Shown here piece by piece: positions 44,560 to 53,116 of a DNA stretch of 64,000 nucleotides. The position numbers and the translations under genes are program-made. The notes beneath the pieces were generated by a model. The model searched no databases, was not told the origin of the DNA, and was given only the letters and a program-made list of their open reading frames with translations. The first letter of the stretch is position 1; each line of letters opens with the position of its first letter. The stretch is from Halococcus agarilyticus (GTDB lineage: Archaea; Halobacteriota; Halobacteria; Halobacteriales; Halococcaceae): positions 1 through 64,000 of the forward strand of contig NZ_BAFM01000015.1 of the NCBI RefSeq assembly GCF_000334895.1. The letters run 5' to 3'.

Positions 44560-45057
44560 CTACTGCTCGGTCTCCTCGGTACCCGTGTTCCAGACGGCCT
44601 GGTTCTGCAGCGCGGCGGCGGTGTTCTGGATCGACCGCATCGTGGCCGCGGTCGCCATCACCGAGTCCATCACCGCCTGCTGGCTCGCGCCGTCCGGGTA
44701 GATCCGGTGTTCGAGCAAGATCGAGTGGACCGCGGGGAACTCACACGGGTCGCCGTCCGCGTCGAGGAAGGTGTAAAACCCCGGTGCGGTCGCGAGGATG
44801 GGGCCCAGTCGGGTGAGTAGTTTCTGGCGGTCCTCGTCGTCCTCGACCAGCGCCGCGACGCGCTCGGTGTCGAACGTACACTCCCCGACGACTCGCAGCG
44901 GGCCCCACGTCTCCTCCTTGATGACGTGGAGCGGGAGTCGCGAGAGCTGGAGTCGGAGGTTGAACTCGGTCCCGTCTGTGGTCTCGTGCTCGATCCCCTG
45001 AACGACCTTCTCGTCGAGCCACGCCTCCGCCTGCTCGCGACTGATGTGGTCGACCAT
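44560..45057 (-). CDS. DUF2299-type protein
   Basis: The 165-residue protein begins ISREQAEAWLDEKVVQGIEH and has EFNLRLQLSRLPLHVIKEE and APGFYTFLDADGDPC, which fit DUF2299, a family with a secretion-chaperone-like fold and unknown role. A C-terminal helical extension (residues 130-165) is Gln/Ala-rich. Divergent from the DUF255 gene with 100 bp between starts. Confidence 0.7.
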   Translation of the reverse strand: MVDHISREQAEAWLDEKVVQGIEHETTDGTEFNLRLQLSRLPLHVIKEETWGPLRVVGECTFDTERVAALVEDDEDRQKLLTRLGPILATAPGFYTFLDADGDPCEFPAVHSILLEHRIYPDGASQQAVMDSVMATAATMRSIQNTAAALQNQAVWNTGTEETEQ

Positions 45058-45157
45058 CCTCGATCCTCGGGCCGCACCCGCAAAGAAGCTGCTGCCGGCT
45101 GACGCCGCCGCGAACGACGAGCCAGCGTTTACCCGTGACGGGAGCGTACACCGAGCC

Positions 45158-47323
45158 ATGAGCGCCATCGAACGAAATCGGCTCGACGAAGAAGGGAGTC
45201 CGTATCTCCGCCAGCACGCCGACAACCCCGTGAACTGGCAGCCGTGGGACGACGACGCGCTGGCGGCAGCCCGTGAGCGCGACGTCCCGATCTTCCTCTC
45301 GATCGGCTACTCGGCGTGTCACTGGTGTCACGTCATGGAAGAGGAGAGCTTCGAGGACGAAGCGGTGGCCGAGCGGCTCAACGACGAGTTCGTCCCGATC
45401 AAGGTCGACCGCGAGGAGCGCCCGGACCTCGACCGGCTCTATCAGACGATCTGCGGGATGGTCTCGGGCCAGGGTGGGTGGCCGCTGTCGGTGTGGCTCA
45501 CGCCCGACGGCCGCCCGTTCTACGTCGGGACGTACTTCCCCCGCGAGGCGAAGCGGGGCCAGCCTGGCTTTCTCGACCTGCTCGACTCCATCGCGGAGTC
45601 GTGGGAGAACGACCGCGAGGACATCGAGGGTCGCGCCGACCAGTGGGCGGGCGCGATGGCCGGCGAGTTGGAGGCGACGCCCGAGCAGCCAGGCGACCCA
45701 CCAGGAACCGACTTGCTCGAAACCGCCGCCCAGCAGGCGGTCGAGAGCGCCGATCGCGAGTATGGGGGGTTCGGTCGCGGCCAGAAGTTCCCGCAGACGG
45801 GTCGGCTCCATCTTCTCATGCGCGCCGCCGAGCGAACCGGGAGAGAGGTCTTCGACGAGGTCGCCCGCGAGGCGCTCGACGCGATGGCCGATGGTGGGCT
45901 CCGGGATCACGTCGGCGGCGGCTTCCACCGCTACACCACCGACCGCGAGTGGACGGTGCCCCACTTCGAGAAGATGCTCTACGACAACGCCGAGCTCACG
46001 CGGGCGTATCTCGCGGGCTATCGCCGGACGGGCGCTGAGCGCTACGCCGAGGTCGCGCGCGAAACGTTAGGATTCGTCGAACGCGAACTCCGTCACCCCG
46101 ACGGCGGCTTCTTCAGCACGCTCGACGCTCAGAGCGAGGACGAGTCCGGCAAACGCGAGGAAGGGGCGTTCTACGTCTGGACGCCCGATGAGGTTCACAA
46201 CGCGGTCGGCGACGAGTTCGCTGCCGATCTGTTCTGCGAGCGCTACGGCGTCACCGAGGCGGGGAACTTCGAGGACGGGAGGACGGTGCTGACGGAGAGC
46301 GCCGAAATCGAAGGCTTGGCCGACGAGCACGACACCACCGTCGAAGAGGTCGAGGCGGAGCTCGAACGCGCCCGCGAGGCGGTCTTCGCGGCACGATCCG
46401 AGCGCGCACGCCCGGCACGCGACGAGAAAATTCTGGCTGGATGGAACGGCCTAACGATTTCGGCGTTCGCCGAAGCCGGGCTCACGCTCGATGCGCGCTT
46501 CGCCGACACCGCCGTCGCGGCGCTCGACTTCGTTCGCGAACACCTATGGGACGACGAGGAAAAGCGGCTTTCCCGGCGATACAAGGACGGAGAGGTGAAG
46601 ATCGAGGGCTACCTCGAAGACTACGCGTTCCTTGCGCGCGGCGCGCTCAACTGCTACGAGGCCACCGGCGATGTCGACCACCTCGCGTTCGCGCTCGATC
46701 TCGCGCGCGAGATCGAGGCGGAGTTCTGGGACTCAGAGGAGGAGACGCTCTATTTCACCCCACAGACAGGGGAGACGCTCGTCGCGCGACCCCAGGAGCT
46801 CGACGACCAGTCGACGCCCTCCAGCACCGGGGTGGCGGTCGACGTGCTGCTCGCGCTGGATCACTTCGCCGATGACGATCGCTTCGAGTCGATCGCCACG
46901 GCGACTCTCGAAACCCACGCCGAAACCGTCGAATCGAGCCCGCTCCGGCGTGCGTCGCTCGCGCTCGCGGCCGATCGCCACGCTACCGGGTCCCTCGAAT
47001 GCACAGTCGTAGCCGACGCGCTCCCCGACGCGTGGCGCGAGCGGATCGGTCGAAGCTATCTGCCCCGCCGGCTGCTCGCGCGGCGACCACCTTCCGACGA
47101 GGAACTCGCCACGTGGTGTGACCGGCTCGGACTCGACGAGCCGCCGGCGATCTGGGCCGATCGAGACCAGCGCGATGGTGAGCCCACGGCGTACGTCTGT
47201 CGATCGTTCACCTGCTCGCCGCCGCAGACTGACATCGAGGACGCGCTGTCGTGGGTGGAGCGACTCGCGTCCGACACGGATGCGGATCCAGAATCGACTC
47301 CAGCGGACGACCGTTCGCGTTAG
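45158..47323 (+). CDS. DUF255 thioredoxin-domain protein with (alpha/alpha)6 barrel
   Basis: The 721-residue protein starts NRLDEEGSPYLRQHADNPV and has the thioredoxin-like active site SIGYSACHWCHVMEEES with a CxxC pair, GGWPLSVWLTPDGRPFY, then a long helical barrel with GGGFHRYTTDREWTVPHFEKML (quoted in part). Eukaryotic and bacterial relatives (spermatogenesis-associated protein 20, YyaL) lack a settled function. The ATG at 45158 opens the conserved N-terminus. Its stop overlaps the convergent thioredoxin stop by 4 bp. Confidence 0.9.
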   Translation: MSAIERNRLDEEGSPYLRQHADNPVNWQPWDDDALAAARERDVPIFLSIGYSACHWCHVMEEESFEDEAVAERLNDEFVPIKVDREERPDLDRLYQTICGMVSGQGGWPLSVWLTPDGRPFYVGTYFPREAKRGQPGFLDLLDSIAESWENDREDIEGRADQWAGAMAGELEATPEQPGDPPGTDLLETAAQQAVESADREYGGFGRGQKFPQTGRLHLLMRAAERTGREVFDEVAREALDAMADGGLRDHVGGGFHRYTTDREWTVPHFEKMLYDNAELTRAYLAGYRRTGAERYAEVARETLGFVERELRHPDGGFFSTLDAQSEDESGKREEGAFYVWTPDEVHNAVGDEFAADLFCERYGVTEAGNFEDGRTVLTESAEIEGLADEHDTTVEEVEAELERAREAVFAARSERARPARDEKILAGWNGLTISAFAEAGLTLDARFADTAVAALDFVREHLWDDEEKRLSRRYKDGEVKIEGYLEDYAFLARGALNCYEATGDVDHLAFALDLAREIEAEFWDSEEETLYFTPQTGETLVARPQELDDQSTPSSTGVAVDVLLALDHFADDDRFESIATATLETHAETVESSPLRRASLALAADRHATGSLECTVVADALPDAWRERIGRSYLPRRLLARRPPSDEELATWCDRLGLDEPPAIWADRDQRDGEPTAYVCRSFTCSPPQTDIEDALSWVERLASDTDADPESTPADDRSR

Positions 47324-47697
47324 TTCGTCGGCTCGGGCGCGTCGAGCTGCTCGGCGAGGTGGACGATCGGGGGTTCGGGTTCGTCCTCGACGAACCGTGC
47401 GACCTCCTCGCCGTCGCGCTCGATGACGATCGTGGGGATGTATTCGATGTCGTATTCGGCGACCAGTTCGCCTTGCTTGTCCTGATCGAGCGCGTACTCC
47501 TCGATCCGTTCCTCGGGGACGTCGGCTTCGTCGAGCGCCGCCGCGAAGTCCGGGAGAACGGCCCGACAGTCTTTGCACCAGTCACCGGCCCAGACTCGGA
47601 CGGTGAGTTCGTCTGCGTGTTCGGCGACGGCGTCGATCGCATCCTCGTAGCCCGCGGGGTTCCAGACCGGGTTCGGCGACATCGTTTCGAGGCTCAT
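47320..47697 (-). CDS. thioredoxin-family protein
   Basis: The 125-residue protein has VRVWAGDWCKDCRAVLPDF with active-site CKDC, a cis-proline segment YDIEYIPTIVIERDG, and is convergent with the DUF255 thioredoxin protein, sharing 4 bp at their ends. It probably reduces or exchanges protein disulfides. Start ATG 47697 is used; the ATG at 47682 would also give a full fold. Confidence 0.85.
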   Translation of the reverse strand: MSLETMSPNPVWNPAGYEDAIDAVAEHADELTVRVWAGDWCKDCRAVLPDFAAALDEADVPEERIEEYALDQDKQGELVAEYDIEYIPTIVIERDGEEVARFVEDEPEPPIVHLAEQLDAPEPTN

Positions 47698-47821
47698 GGA
47701 CGGTGTTCGTTACCGGCGTGCTTAGGCTTCCCGCATCCTCCACACGATGTCGATGAATCACCTCGCGCACGAATCACCAATCCCGTCATCGGTTTAGGGC
47801 CGCGTTCCGTACTGACGCACA

Positions 47822-48796
47822 ATGGACGACAGCATCCTCGACGCCATCGGATCGCCCCTCGTGCAGGTCGGTTCGCCAGAGGGCGCGACCGTGGCCGCGA
47901 AGATCGAGTCGAAGAACCCCGGCGGGTCGGCGAAGGACCGCCCCGCGAAGGCGATGGTCGAGGCCGCCGAACGCGAGGGCATGCTGAAGCCGGGCGATCG
48001 CATCGTCGAGCCGACGAGCGGCAACACCGGCATCGGTCTCGCGGTGGTCGCGGCGGCGAAGGGGTACGATCTCACGGTCGTGATGCCCGCCTCGAAATCG
48101 GCAGAACGCCGCCAGGTCATGGCGGCGTACGGTGCGAACCTCGAACTCGTCGACGGCGAGATCGAGCGCGCGAAGGAGCGGGCCGACGACCTCGAAAGCG
48201 AAGGGATGGTCCAACTCCGCCAGTTCGAAAACCCGGCGAACGTCCGCATGCACTACGAGACCACCGCCACGGAGATTCTTGATCAGGTCGGCGATCGAAC
48301 CGTCGATGCGCTCGTCGCCGCGGTCGGTACCGGTGGGACGCTCACCGGGATCGCCGGCCGGCTCGGCGAGGAGTACCCCGAGATGAACGTCGTCGCGGTC
48401 GAACCCGAGACGAACGCCGTGCTCTCGACCGGCGAGGCGGGCGCGGACGAGTTCGAGGGGATGGGCCCCGGGTTCGTGAGCGACATCCTCGATATCGATT
48501 CCATCGACACCGTCGAGACCGTCGGGATCGAGGCCGCGGAAGCCGAGTGTCGCCGGCTCGCGCGCGAGGAAGGAATCATGGTCGGCCAGTCGAGCGGCGC
48601 GGCGAACCTCGCCGCCCGTCGGGTCGCCAAGCGACTCGCCGAACCCGAACTCGACTGTCCGCCCGCCCCGACGGAGCTCCGGGCCGACGGAAGCGGCGAG
48701 GCAGTCGGTACCGAGTACGACGACTGCCCGCTGGTCGTCACCGTCTTCCCCGACAGCGGCGAGCGCTACCTCTCGACCGGGATGTTCGACGGGTGA
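47822..48796 (+). CDS. cysK: cysteine synthase / O-acetylserine sulfhydrylase-type PLP enzyme
   Basis: The 324-residue fold-type II PLP enzyme has KNPGGSAKDRPAKAMVEAAE with the Schiff-base lysine, PTSGNTGIGLA, GTGGTLTGIAGRL and VGQSSGAANLA. It makes cysteine from O-acetylserine (or phosphoserine) and sulfide. A 22-residue insertion near the C-terminus is present. It lies close to the sulfur-transfer cluster starting at 49.6 kb and could supply cysteine to both that and gshA. Confidence 0.88.
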   Translation: MDDSILDAIGSPLVQVGSPEGATVAAKIESKNPGGSAKDRPAKAMVEAAEREGMLKPGDRIVEPTSGNTGIGLAVVAAAKGYDLTVVMPASKSAERRQVMAAYGANLELVDGEIERAKERADDLESEGMVQLRQFENPANVRMHYETTATEILDQVGDRTVDALVAAVGTGGTLTGIAGRLGEEYPEMNVVAVEPETNAVLSTGEAGADEFEGMGPGFVSDILDIDSIDTVETVGIEAAEAECRRLAREEGIMVGQSSGAANLAARRVAKRLAEPELDCPPAPTELRADGSGEAVGTEYDDCPLVVTVFPDSGERYLSTGMFDG

Positions 48797-48908
48797 TCGC
48801 CCGCTCGGCACATGGGACTCTCGACGACTCACGCCCGTCGGCGTCACCATCGAATCGGCGATCGTGGCCGACTGAAAACTTATGCCAGCGTGATTCGTAC
48901 ATCCGGAT

Positions 48909-49553
48909 ATGAGATACCGCCGCCCTCGGGCCGTCGGTGTCGCGGCGATCGTGCTCGCTGGCCTCGCGAGCGCCGCCGTCTACCCGGAGCTCCCGGCCAG
49001 GATGGCGACCCACTGGGGCGCGAGCGGCGAGGTCGACGGCACGATGTCGCGGCTTGTGGGTGCGTTCTTCCTCCCGGTGTTCAGCATCGGCGTCTACGCG
49101 GTCTTGCTGGTCGCGCCGCGTCTCGATCCTGACGACCAGAACATCGAGTCGTTCCGGGGCGCGTACGAGTGGTTCGCCGCCGGCATGATGTGGTTTCTTG
49201 GTTACGTCCACGGGCTCACGCTGCTTTGGAACCTCGGCGTCCAGCCACCCATCGGTGCGGCGCTCGCGCCGGGTCTTGCCGCGGTGCTCTACGCGAGCGG
49301 ACTCCTCGTCGAGCGTGCCGAACCGAACTGGATCGCTGGCGTCCGCACCCCGTGGACGCTCGACGATGACGAGGTGTGGGAACAGACCAACCACCGCGCC
49401 GCGCTCGCGCTAAAAATCGCGGGCGTGCTCGCGCTCGGCGGACTCGTCTTTCCCGAAGCCGGTTTCGTGTTCTTCCTCATCCCGATCGTGGCCGCCGTCG
49501 TGTACGTCACCATCTACTCCTACGTCGCGTACAGACGCCGGCGGGCGACATGA
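48909..49553 (+). CDS. SdpI/DUF1648 family membrane protein
   Basis: The 214-residue protein has about six membrane segments, with YPELPARMATHWGASGEVDG near residue 25 (DUF1648) and GVRTPWTLDDDEVWEQTNH near residue 145, the SdpI signature. SdpI of Bacillus confers immunity to a killing peptide; archaeal roles are unknown. It is convergent with the rhodanese-MBL gene, 10 bp apart. Confidence 0.88.
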   Translation: MRYRRPRAVGVAAIVLAGLASAAVYPELPARMATHWGASGEVDGTMSRLVGAFFLPVFSIGVYAVLLVAPRLDPDDQNIESFRGAYEWFAAGMMWFLGYVHGLTLLWNLGVQPPIGAALAPGLAAVLYASGLLVERAEPNWIAGVRTPWTLDDDEVWEQTNHRAALALKIAGVLALGGLVFPEAGFVFFLIPIVAAVVYVTIYSYVAYRRRRAT

Positions 49554-49563
49554 GACGTCCCCT

Positions 49564-50715
49564 TCAGGCCGCGCAGTTGTTCGCGCCCGTTTCGAGCATC
49601 GTCGCCGCACGCGCACTCTCGACGCTCTCGACACCACGATTGATCGCGATCACCGTCTCGTAGTTGTCGGGCTTCTCGGGGACGTTCTCGACCATCTGTT
49701 CGACGAACGCCGCCCGGTCGAGGTCGACGAGGTCGAGTCGATCCCGCACCTCGTCGAGGGAACGTCCGACGAGTTTCCCTGGGGTTCCGTTCTCGTAGGT
49801 ACCGTCGCTGTTCACGGTGACGTGGCCCGGTAGGACGGTGAGTTCTGTGGGGAGTTCGAGCAGCGTGTCGTGAAGCGTCTCGTACTGCATCTCCGCACCG
49901 TCCTCGGCCCCCTCGTCGCCGAACTCGAGCTCCGTGCGACCGATCGAATCGAGAAACAGGCTATCCCCGGTGAGCACGGCGTCGTCGCCGACACGATACG
50001 CGACCATCTCGGTGGTGTGACCGGGCGCGCCGAGGGTCTCGATCCCAGTATCGCCGACCGTGATCGTCGCACCGTCGGCCAGCGGTTCGAACTCGTAATC
50101 GAGGTCGCGCTCGGCCGCGCGTTCGCCGAGACGATAGGGGACACCGAGTCGTGTCGCGAGCGTCCGCCCGCCGGAGAGATGGTCGGCGTGGACGTGGGTA
50201 TCGAGAACGTGGGTGATCGCCATCCCGTGCTCGGCGGCGGTGGTCACGTACTGGTCGGTGTGTCGCGTGGGGTCGACGACGACCGCCTCGCCCGCGCGTT
50301 TCGAGCCGACGAGATAGGAGAGACAGCCCTTCGCCCGACGCTGGAACTGCACGATCACGAGATCGTCGCTCGTGGTGTCCACGCGGACGGTCTCGTACAG
50401 CGAGTTCCACTCGCGCATTCCCCCTGTCACGACCGCAACGTCGTCGAACTCGTTGGCGTCGAGTTCGGCGGCAAGGATCGTCGACGTCGCACCCTTCCCG
50501 CAGATCGTGACGATCCGCTTACCGTCCGCCAACGACGCGATCGTCTCGCGCTGGTCCACCCCCAGCGTCTCCGTCGGCCCGAACGGGACGTTCACCGCAC
50601 CCGGCACACGCCACGACTCGTAGCTGTCCGCCGGACGCGTGTCGATGAGTGTGAAATCGTCCACACCTGCATCCTGTGTGTCAGCGAGTTCTCTGGCAGT
50701 GATCGTCTCGAACAT
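49564..50715 (-). CDS. rhodanese-metallo-beta-lactamase fusion, persulfide-dioxygenase-like (1)
   Basis: The 383-residue protein has an N-terminal rhodanese domain (LIDTRPADSYESWRVPGAVN, active-site TICGKGATS near residue 72) and a C-terminal ETHE1/glyoxalase II-like MBL domain with THVHADHLSGG, APGHTTEM, LTGDSLF and LPGHV. ETHE1-type enzymes oxidise persulfide sulfur to sulfite. The domain order is the reverse of most described persulfide-dioxygenase-rhodanese fusions. It ends GANNCAA, a cysteine close to the C-terminus shared with its paralogue at 53.1 kb. A TATA-like gtttatct lies about 32 bp upstream of ATG 50715. Confidence 0.87.
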   Translation of the reverse strand: MFETITARELADTQDAGVDDFTLIDTRPADSYESWRVPGAVNVPFGPTETLGVDQRETIASLADGKRIVTICGKGATSTILAAELDANEFDDVAVVTGGMREWNSLYETVRVDTTSDDLVIVQFQRRAKGCLSYLVGSKRAGEAVVVDPTRHTDQYVTTAAEHGMAITHVLDTHVHADHLSGGRTLATRLGVPYRLGERAAERDLDYEFEPLADGATITVGDTGIETLGAPGHTTEMVAYRVGDDAVLTGDSLFLDSIGRTELEFGDEGAEDGAEMQYETLHDTLLELPTELTVLPGHVTVNSDGTYENGTPGKLVGRSLDEVRDRLDLVDLDRAAFVEQMVENVPEKPDNYETVIAINRGVESVESARAATMLETGANNCAA

Positions 50716-50960
50716 CGTCCTACTTGTCTGTACGGTATTGGGACAGATAAACATTCTTGCACACAGCCGCTGGACCCACGAATCATCCGACAGACGGCAC
50801 AGGCTGCGATTCGGGTTCGGTGTTCGCTACGTAACGTTGTTTTCCGGTGGTCTCTCGGGGGCGTATCGGCCCGATCCGGCTCGGAGCGATCGTGCCCATC
50901 GTGCTGAGTGGAATCAACTGGACGACCCGAGCATGGCGGCGGGTGAACGCCGACGGGTGG

Positions 50961-51521
50961 CTACTCGATCGTCGCGACCAGCAGAAACGTCTCCGGACGA
51001 CTGATCTCGTGCTCGATCGCGAACCCGTGGTCACGGAGCGAATCCGCGGCTGCACCGACGGTGTACCGTTCGTCGAGCGGTGGGCCGTTCTCGCCGGTGC
51101 CTGTGGCAGTCCAATCGACGATGGCGAGTCGTCCTGTGGGCCCGAGCACCCGGTGAATTGCCGCGAACGCGTCGTCGCTCGCGAACTCGTGATAGGTCAT
51201 CGTCGAGAACGCGGCGTCGAGACTCCCGTTCTCGAACGGGAGCTCCTCGATGTCCGTCGTCACGAGTTCGACGTTCGCCGGCACGCCCTTCTCGCGGTAG
51301 TACTCGTGCATCGCCTCCTGGACATCGACCGCGTAGACCTCGCTTGCATGCGGCGCGACGTCGTCTGTGTAAAACCCCGTCCCGCTGCCGAGGTCGGCGA
51401 CAGCATGCTCCGGCGACGGCGAAAGCGCCCACAGCAGCTCCTCGGCCGAGAGAAACCGGTAGCGCCACGCCGTCTCCTCCAGCTTGTCGGCTCGTGCGGC
51501 GTCGAAGGTGTGGTACCCCAT
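50961..51521 (-). CDS. class I SAM-dependent methyltransferase in the sulfur cluster
   Basis: The 186-residue protein has VADLGSGTGFYTDDVA, EVYAVDVQEAM, TDIEELPFENGSLDAAF and RVLGPTGRLAIVDW, the Methyltransf_11 pattern. Its ATG overlaps the DUF302 stop by one base. Its place in the sulfur gene set suggests a thiol or chalcogenide substrate, but this is only inference. The 245 bp between it and the next gene downstream contain that gene's own promoter. Confidence 0.83.
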   Translation of the reverse strand: MGYHTFDAARADKLEETAWRYRFLSAEELLWALSPSPEHAVADLGSGTGFYTDDVAPHASEVYAVDVQEAMHEYYREKGVPANVELVTTDIEELPFENGSLDAAFSTMTYHEFASDDAFAAIHRVLGPTGRLAIVDWTATGTGENGPPLDERYTVGAAADSLRDHGFAIEHEISRPETFLLVATIE

Positions 51522-51961
51522 CAGAGCGCCTCGAACGCCTCGTCGGCGAGCTCGCCGGTGTCCTCGATGATGTCGGCCATCGCGTCGTCGTCCGGTGCTA
51601 CTCCGACGAGTCGGGCGATCCGCATGATCGAAACGTGGTAGACGGTCTGCACGCCGGGTTCCTCCTCCCAGACGACGACGTTGCAGGGGAAGAGGCCACC
51701 CATTCGCTTATCGGTGGCATCGAGCGCGCGGTCGGCGATCGCGGGGTTGCACGCACCCAGCACGTAGTAGGGATCACGGTCGGCGTCGACCTTCTCGTTG
51801 AGGAGATCCGACGGCGAGAACTCGACGGGGATGCCGAACCCAGCGTCGGTGAACACCGCTCTGACGTGCTCGATCGCCTCCTCGTGGCTCATCTCTAGGG
51901 TCGTTCGTTTCACACCGATATCGTCTTCGTCCAGCTGGGTCGGGTCGATGGGGAGCGTCAT
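51521..51961 (-). CDS. DUF302 protein
   Basis: The 146-residue protein has EEAIEHVRAVFTDAGFGIPV, LGACNPAIADRALD, LFPCNVVVWEE and EDTGELADEAFE, all DUF302 features. DUF302 proteins often sit beside YeeE/YedE, rhodanese and MBL genes in sulfur loci, though their biochemistry is unclear. Two cysteines (in GACNP and FPCNV) are conserved in the family. It is co-translated with the methyltransferase. Confidence 0.88.
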   Translation of the reverse strand: MTLPIDPTQLDEDDIGVKRTTLEMSHEEAIEHVRAVFTDAGFGIPVEFSPSDLLNEKVDADRDPYYVLGACNPAIADRALDATDKRMGGLFPCNVVVWEEEPGVQTVYHVSIMRIARLVGVAPDDDAMADIIEDTGELADEAFEAL

Positions 51962-52033
51962 CGTGTAGAGTATTGTGTCTGTCGTGAAAATCGTTTTCGG
52001 TTCGTGAGATCCGGTGTGTAGGGGCGGACCGAC

Positions 52034-52606
52034 TCAGACGAGAAGTTGGATGTCGGCGTCGGTCATACGCTGGAAGGCGCTCGCCGCGCCAACACCCGTC
52101 TCGATGCCGTCGTAGAAGTCGGCTTCATCGTAGTCCAGCAGATCGATCGTCATCTGGCAGGCCTGCAACTCGACGCCGCTGTCGAGGGCAGTCTCGACGA
52201 GTTCCTCGACGGTCGCGACGTCGTTGTCGGCGATGCGTCGCTCCATCATCTTCGAAATCGCACGATCCATGCCGGGCAGCGCACCGATCACGTTCGGGAT
52301 CGGCATGTTCGGATTGCCGACCGAGCTCAACTGAAGCTCCCCGGAATGCTCCTCGTGGAGGATTTCGAGGCCCCAGAACGTGTGAAAAACCGTCACGTCC
52401 CAGCCGAAGGCCGCGGCCGTCGAGGCGAGGATCAACGGTGGGTACGCCATGTCGAGAGTGCCTTTCGTGGCGATGATGACCATCTGCTGGTCGTTCTCGT
52501 CGGCGCGCATCTCGGCAAGTTCGGCTTCGAGCTCCTCGATGCGAGCTTCGAGGCTTGCAACGTCCTCGATCGACTCGCCAGCGGTGGATCGGGTCTCCGT
52601 GCTCAT
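52034..52606 (-). CDS. DsrE/DsrF/DrsH-like protein
   Basis: The 190-residue protein has an N-terminal coiled coil (residues 15-38, EDVASLEARIEELEAELAEM), then a DsrE fold with VIIATKGTLDMAYPPLILAS and a cysteine in LQACQMTIDLL near residue 150. DsrE-like proteins pass sulfane sulfur between TusA-type carriers and other enzymes. It sits 58 bp downstream of the tusA-like gene on the same strand. Confidence 0.88.
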   Translation of the reverse strand: MSTETRSTAGESIEDVASLEARIEELEAELAEMRADENDQQMVIIATKGTLDMAYPPLILASTAAAFGWDVTVFHTFWGLEILHEEHSGELQLSSVGNPNMPIPNVIGALPGMDRAISKMMERRIADNDVATVEELVETALDSGVELQACQMTIDLLDYDEADFYDGIETGVGAASAFQRMTDADIQLLV

Positions 52607-52664
52607 CGTCGCCTCTCGGCCGATCGATTGGCCGACGCGCGTGCCCCGATCTCGTCGGTGGTCA

Positions 52665-52910
52665 TCATGCGGTCTTCCGGACGTAGTGTTTGTACACGTC
52701 CCCGTCGTCGGTCTGATCGACCAGTTCGACGCCCGTGGTCGAGCCGGCCCATCCCTTGATGTCGCTCGTGCTCCCAGCATCGGTCGCGAGCACTTCGAGC
52801 ACCTCCTCGCTCTCCAACTCGTCGACCGCCTGCTTGGTCTCGATGACCGGCATGGGGCAGTTCTCACCTTTGACGTCGAGCGTCTCGGCAGTATCGTGTT
52901 CGTCGCTCAT
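52665..52910 (-). CDS. TusA-family sulfur carrier
   Basis: The 81-residue protein has LDVKGENCPMPVIETKQAV, the CPxP sulfur-carrier motif, and the alpha/beta end WAGSTTGVELVDQ. TusA proteins receive sulfane sulfur on this cysteine and deliver it to partners. It heads the minus-strand half of the sulfur cluster; its promoter region contains an inverted repeat at 52933-52951. The start at 52910 (MSDEHDTAETL) is preferred over 52940. Confidence 0.92.
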   Translation of the reverse strand: MSDEHDTAETLDVKGENCPMPVIETKQAVDELESEEVLEVLATDAGSTSDIKGWAGSTTGVELVDQTDDGDVYKHYVRKTA

Positions 52911-52932
52911 GTTTTGTCTTGCCTCTATCGAA

Positions 52933-52951
52933 CAATACAACCCGGGTATTG
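52933..52951. promoter_or_regulatory. inverted repeat in the tusA-like promoter
   Basis: caatac (52933-52938) and gtattg (52946-52951) are perfect arms around a 7-nt spacer, 22-41 bp before the TusA ATG, so the repeat covers the expected TATA/BRE position. It could be a repressor site. Confidence 0.45.
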
Positions 52952-53056
52952 CAAAAGTCTTGTGAATCTACCGAACACCCCTCTCTCGAAGACCTCCGGA
53001 TACTGCATCGAAGCGTCTTTGGAGTCCGTACGACCCATCTTCGACCAGCCTATATT

Positions 53057-53093
53057 GTATAGAATTCACTATTCTATACGAAGGCTTATTTGG
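53057..53093 (+). promoter_or_regulatory. 9-bp inverted repeat abutting a TATA box, second rhodanese-MBL operon
   Basis: gtatagaat (53057-53065) and attctatac (53071-53079) form a perfect inverted repeat with 5-nt spacer, directly followed by the TATA-like gcttattt (53084-53091) about 28 bp before ATG 53117. The surrounding 52.93-53.10 kb is unusually AT-rich. This is a strong operator candidate for the sulfur gene set. Confidence 0.6.
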
Positions 53094-53116
53094 GCCGAAC
53101 GGGTAGTTGGGGTACG

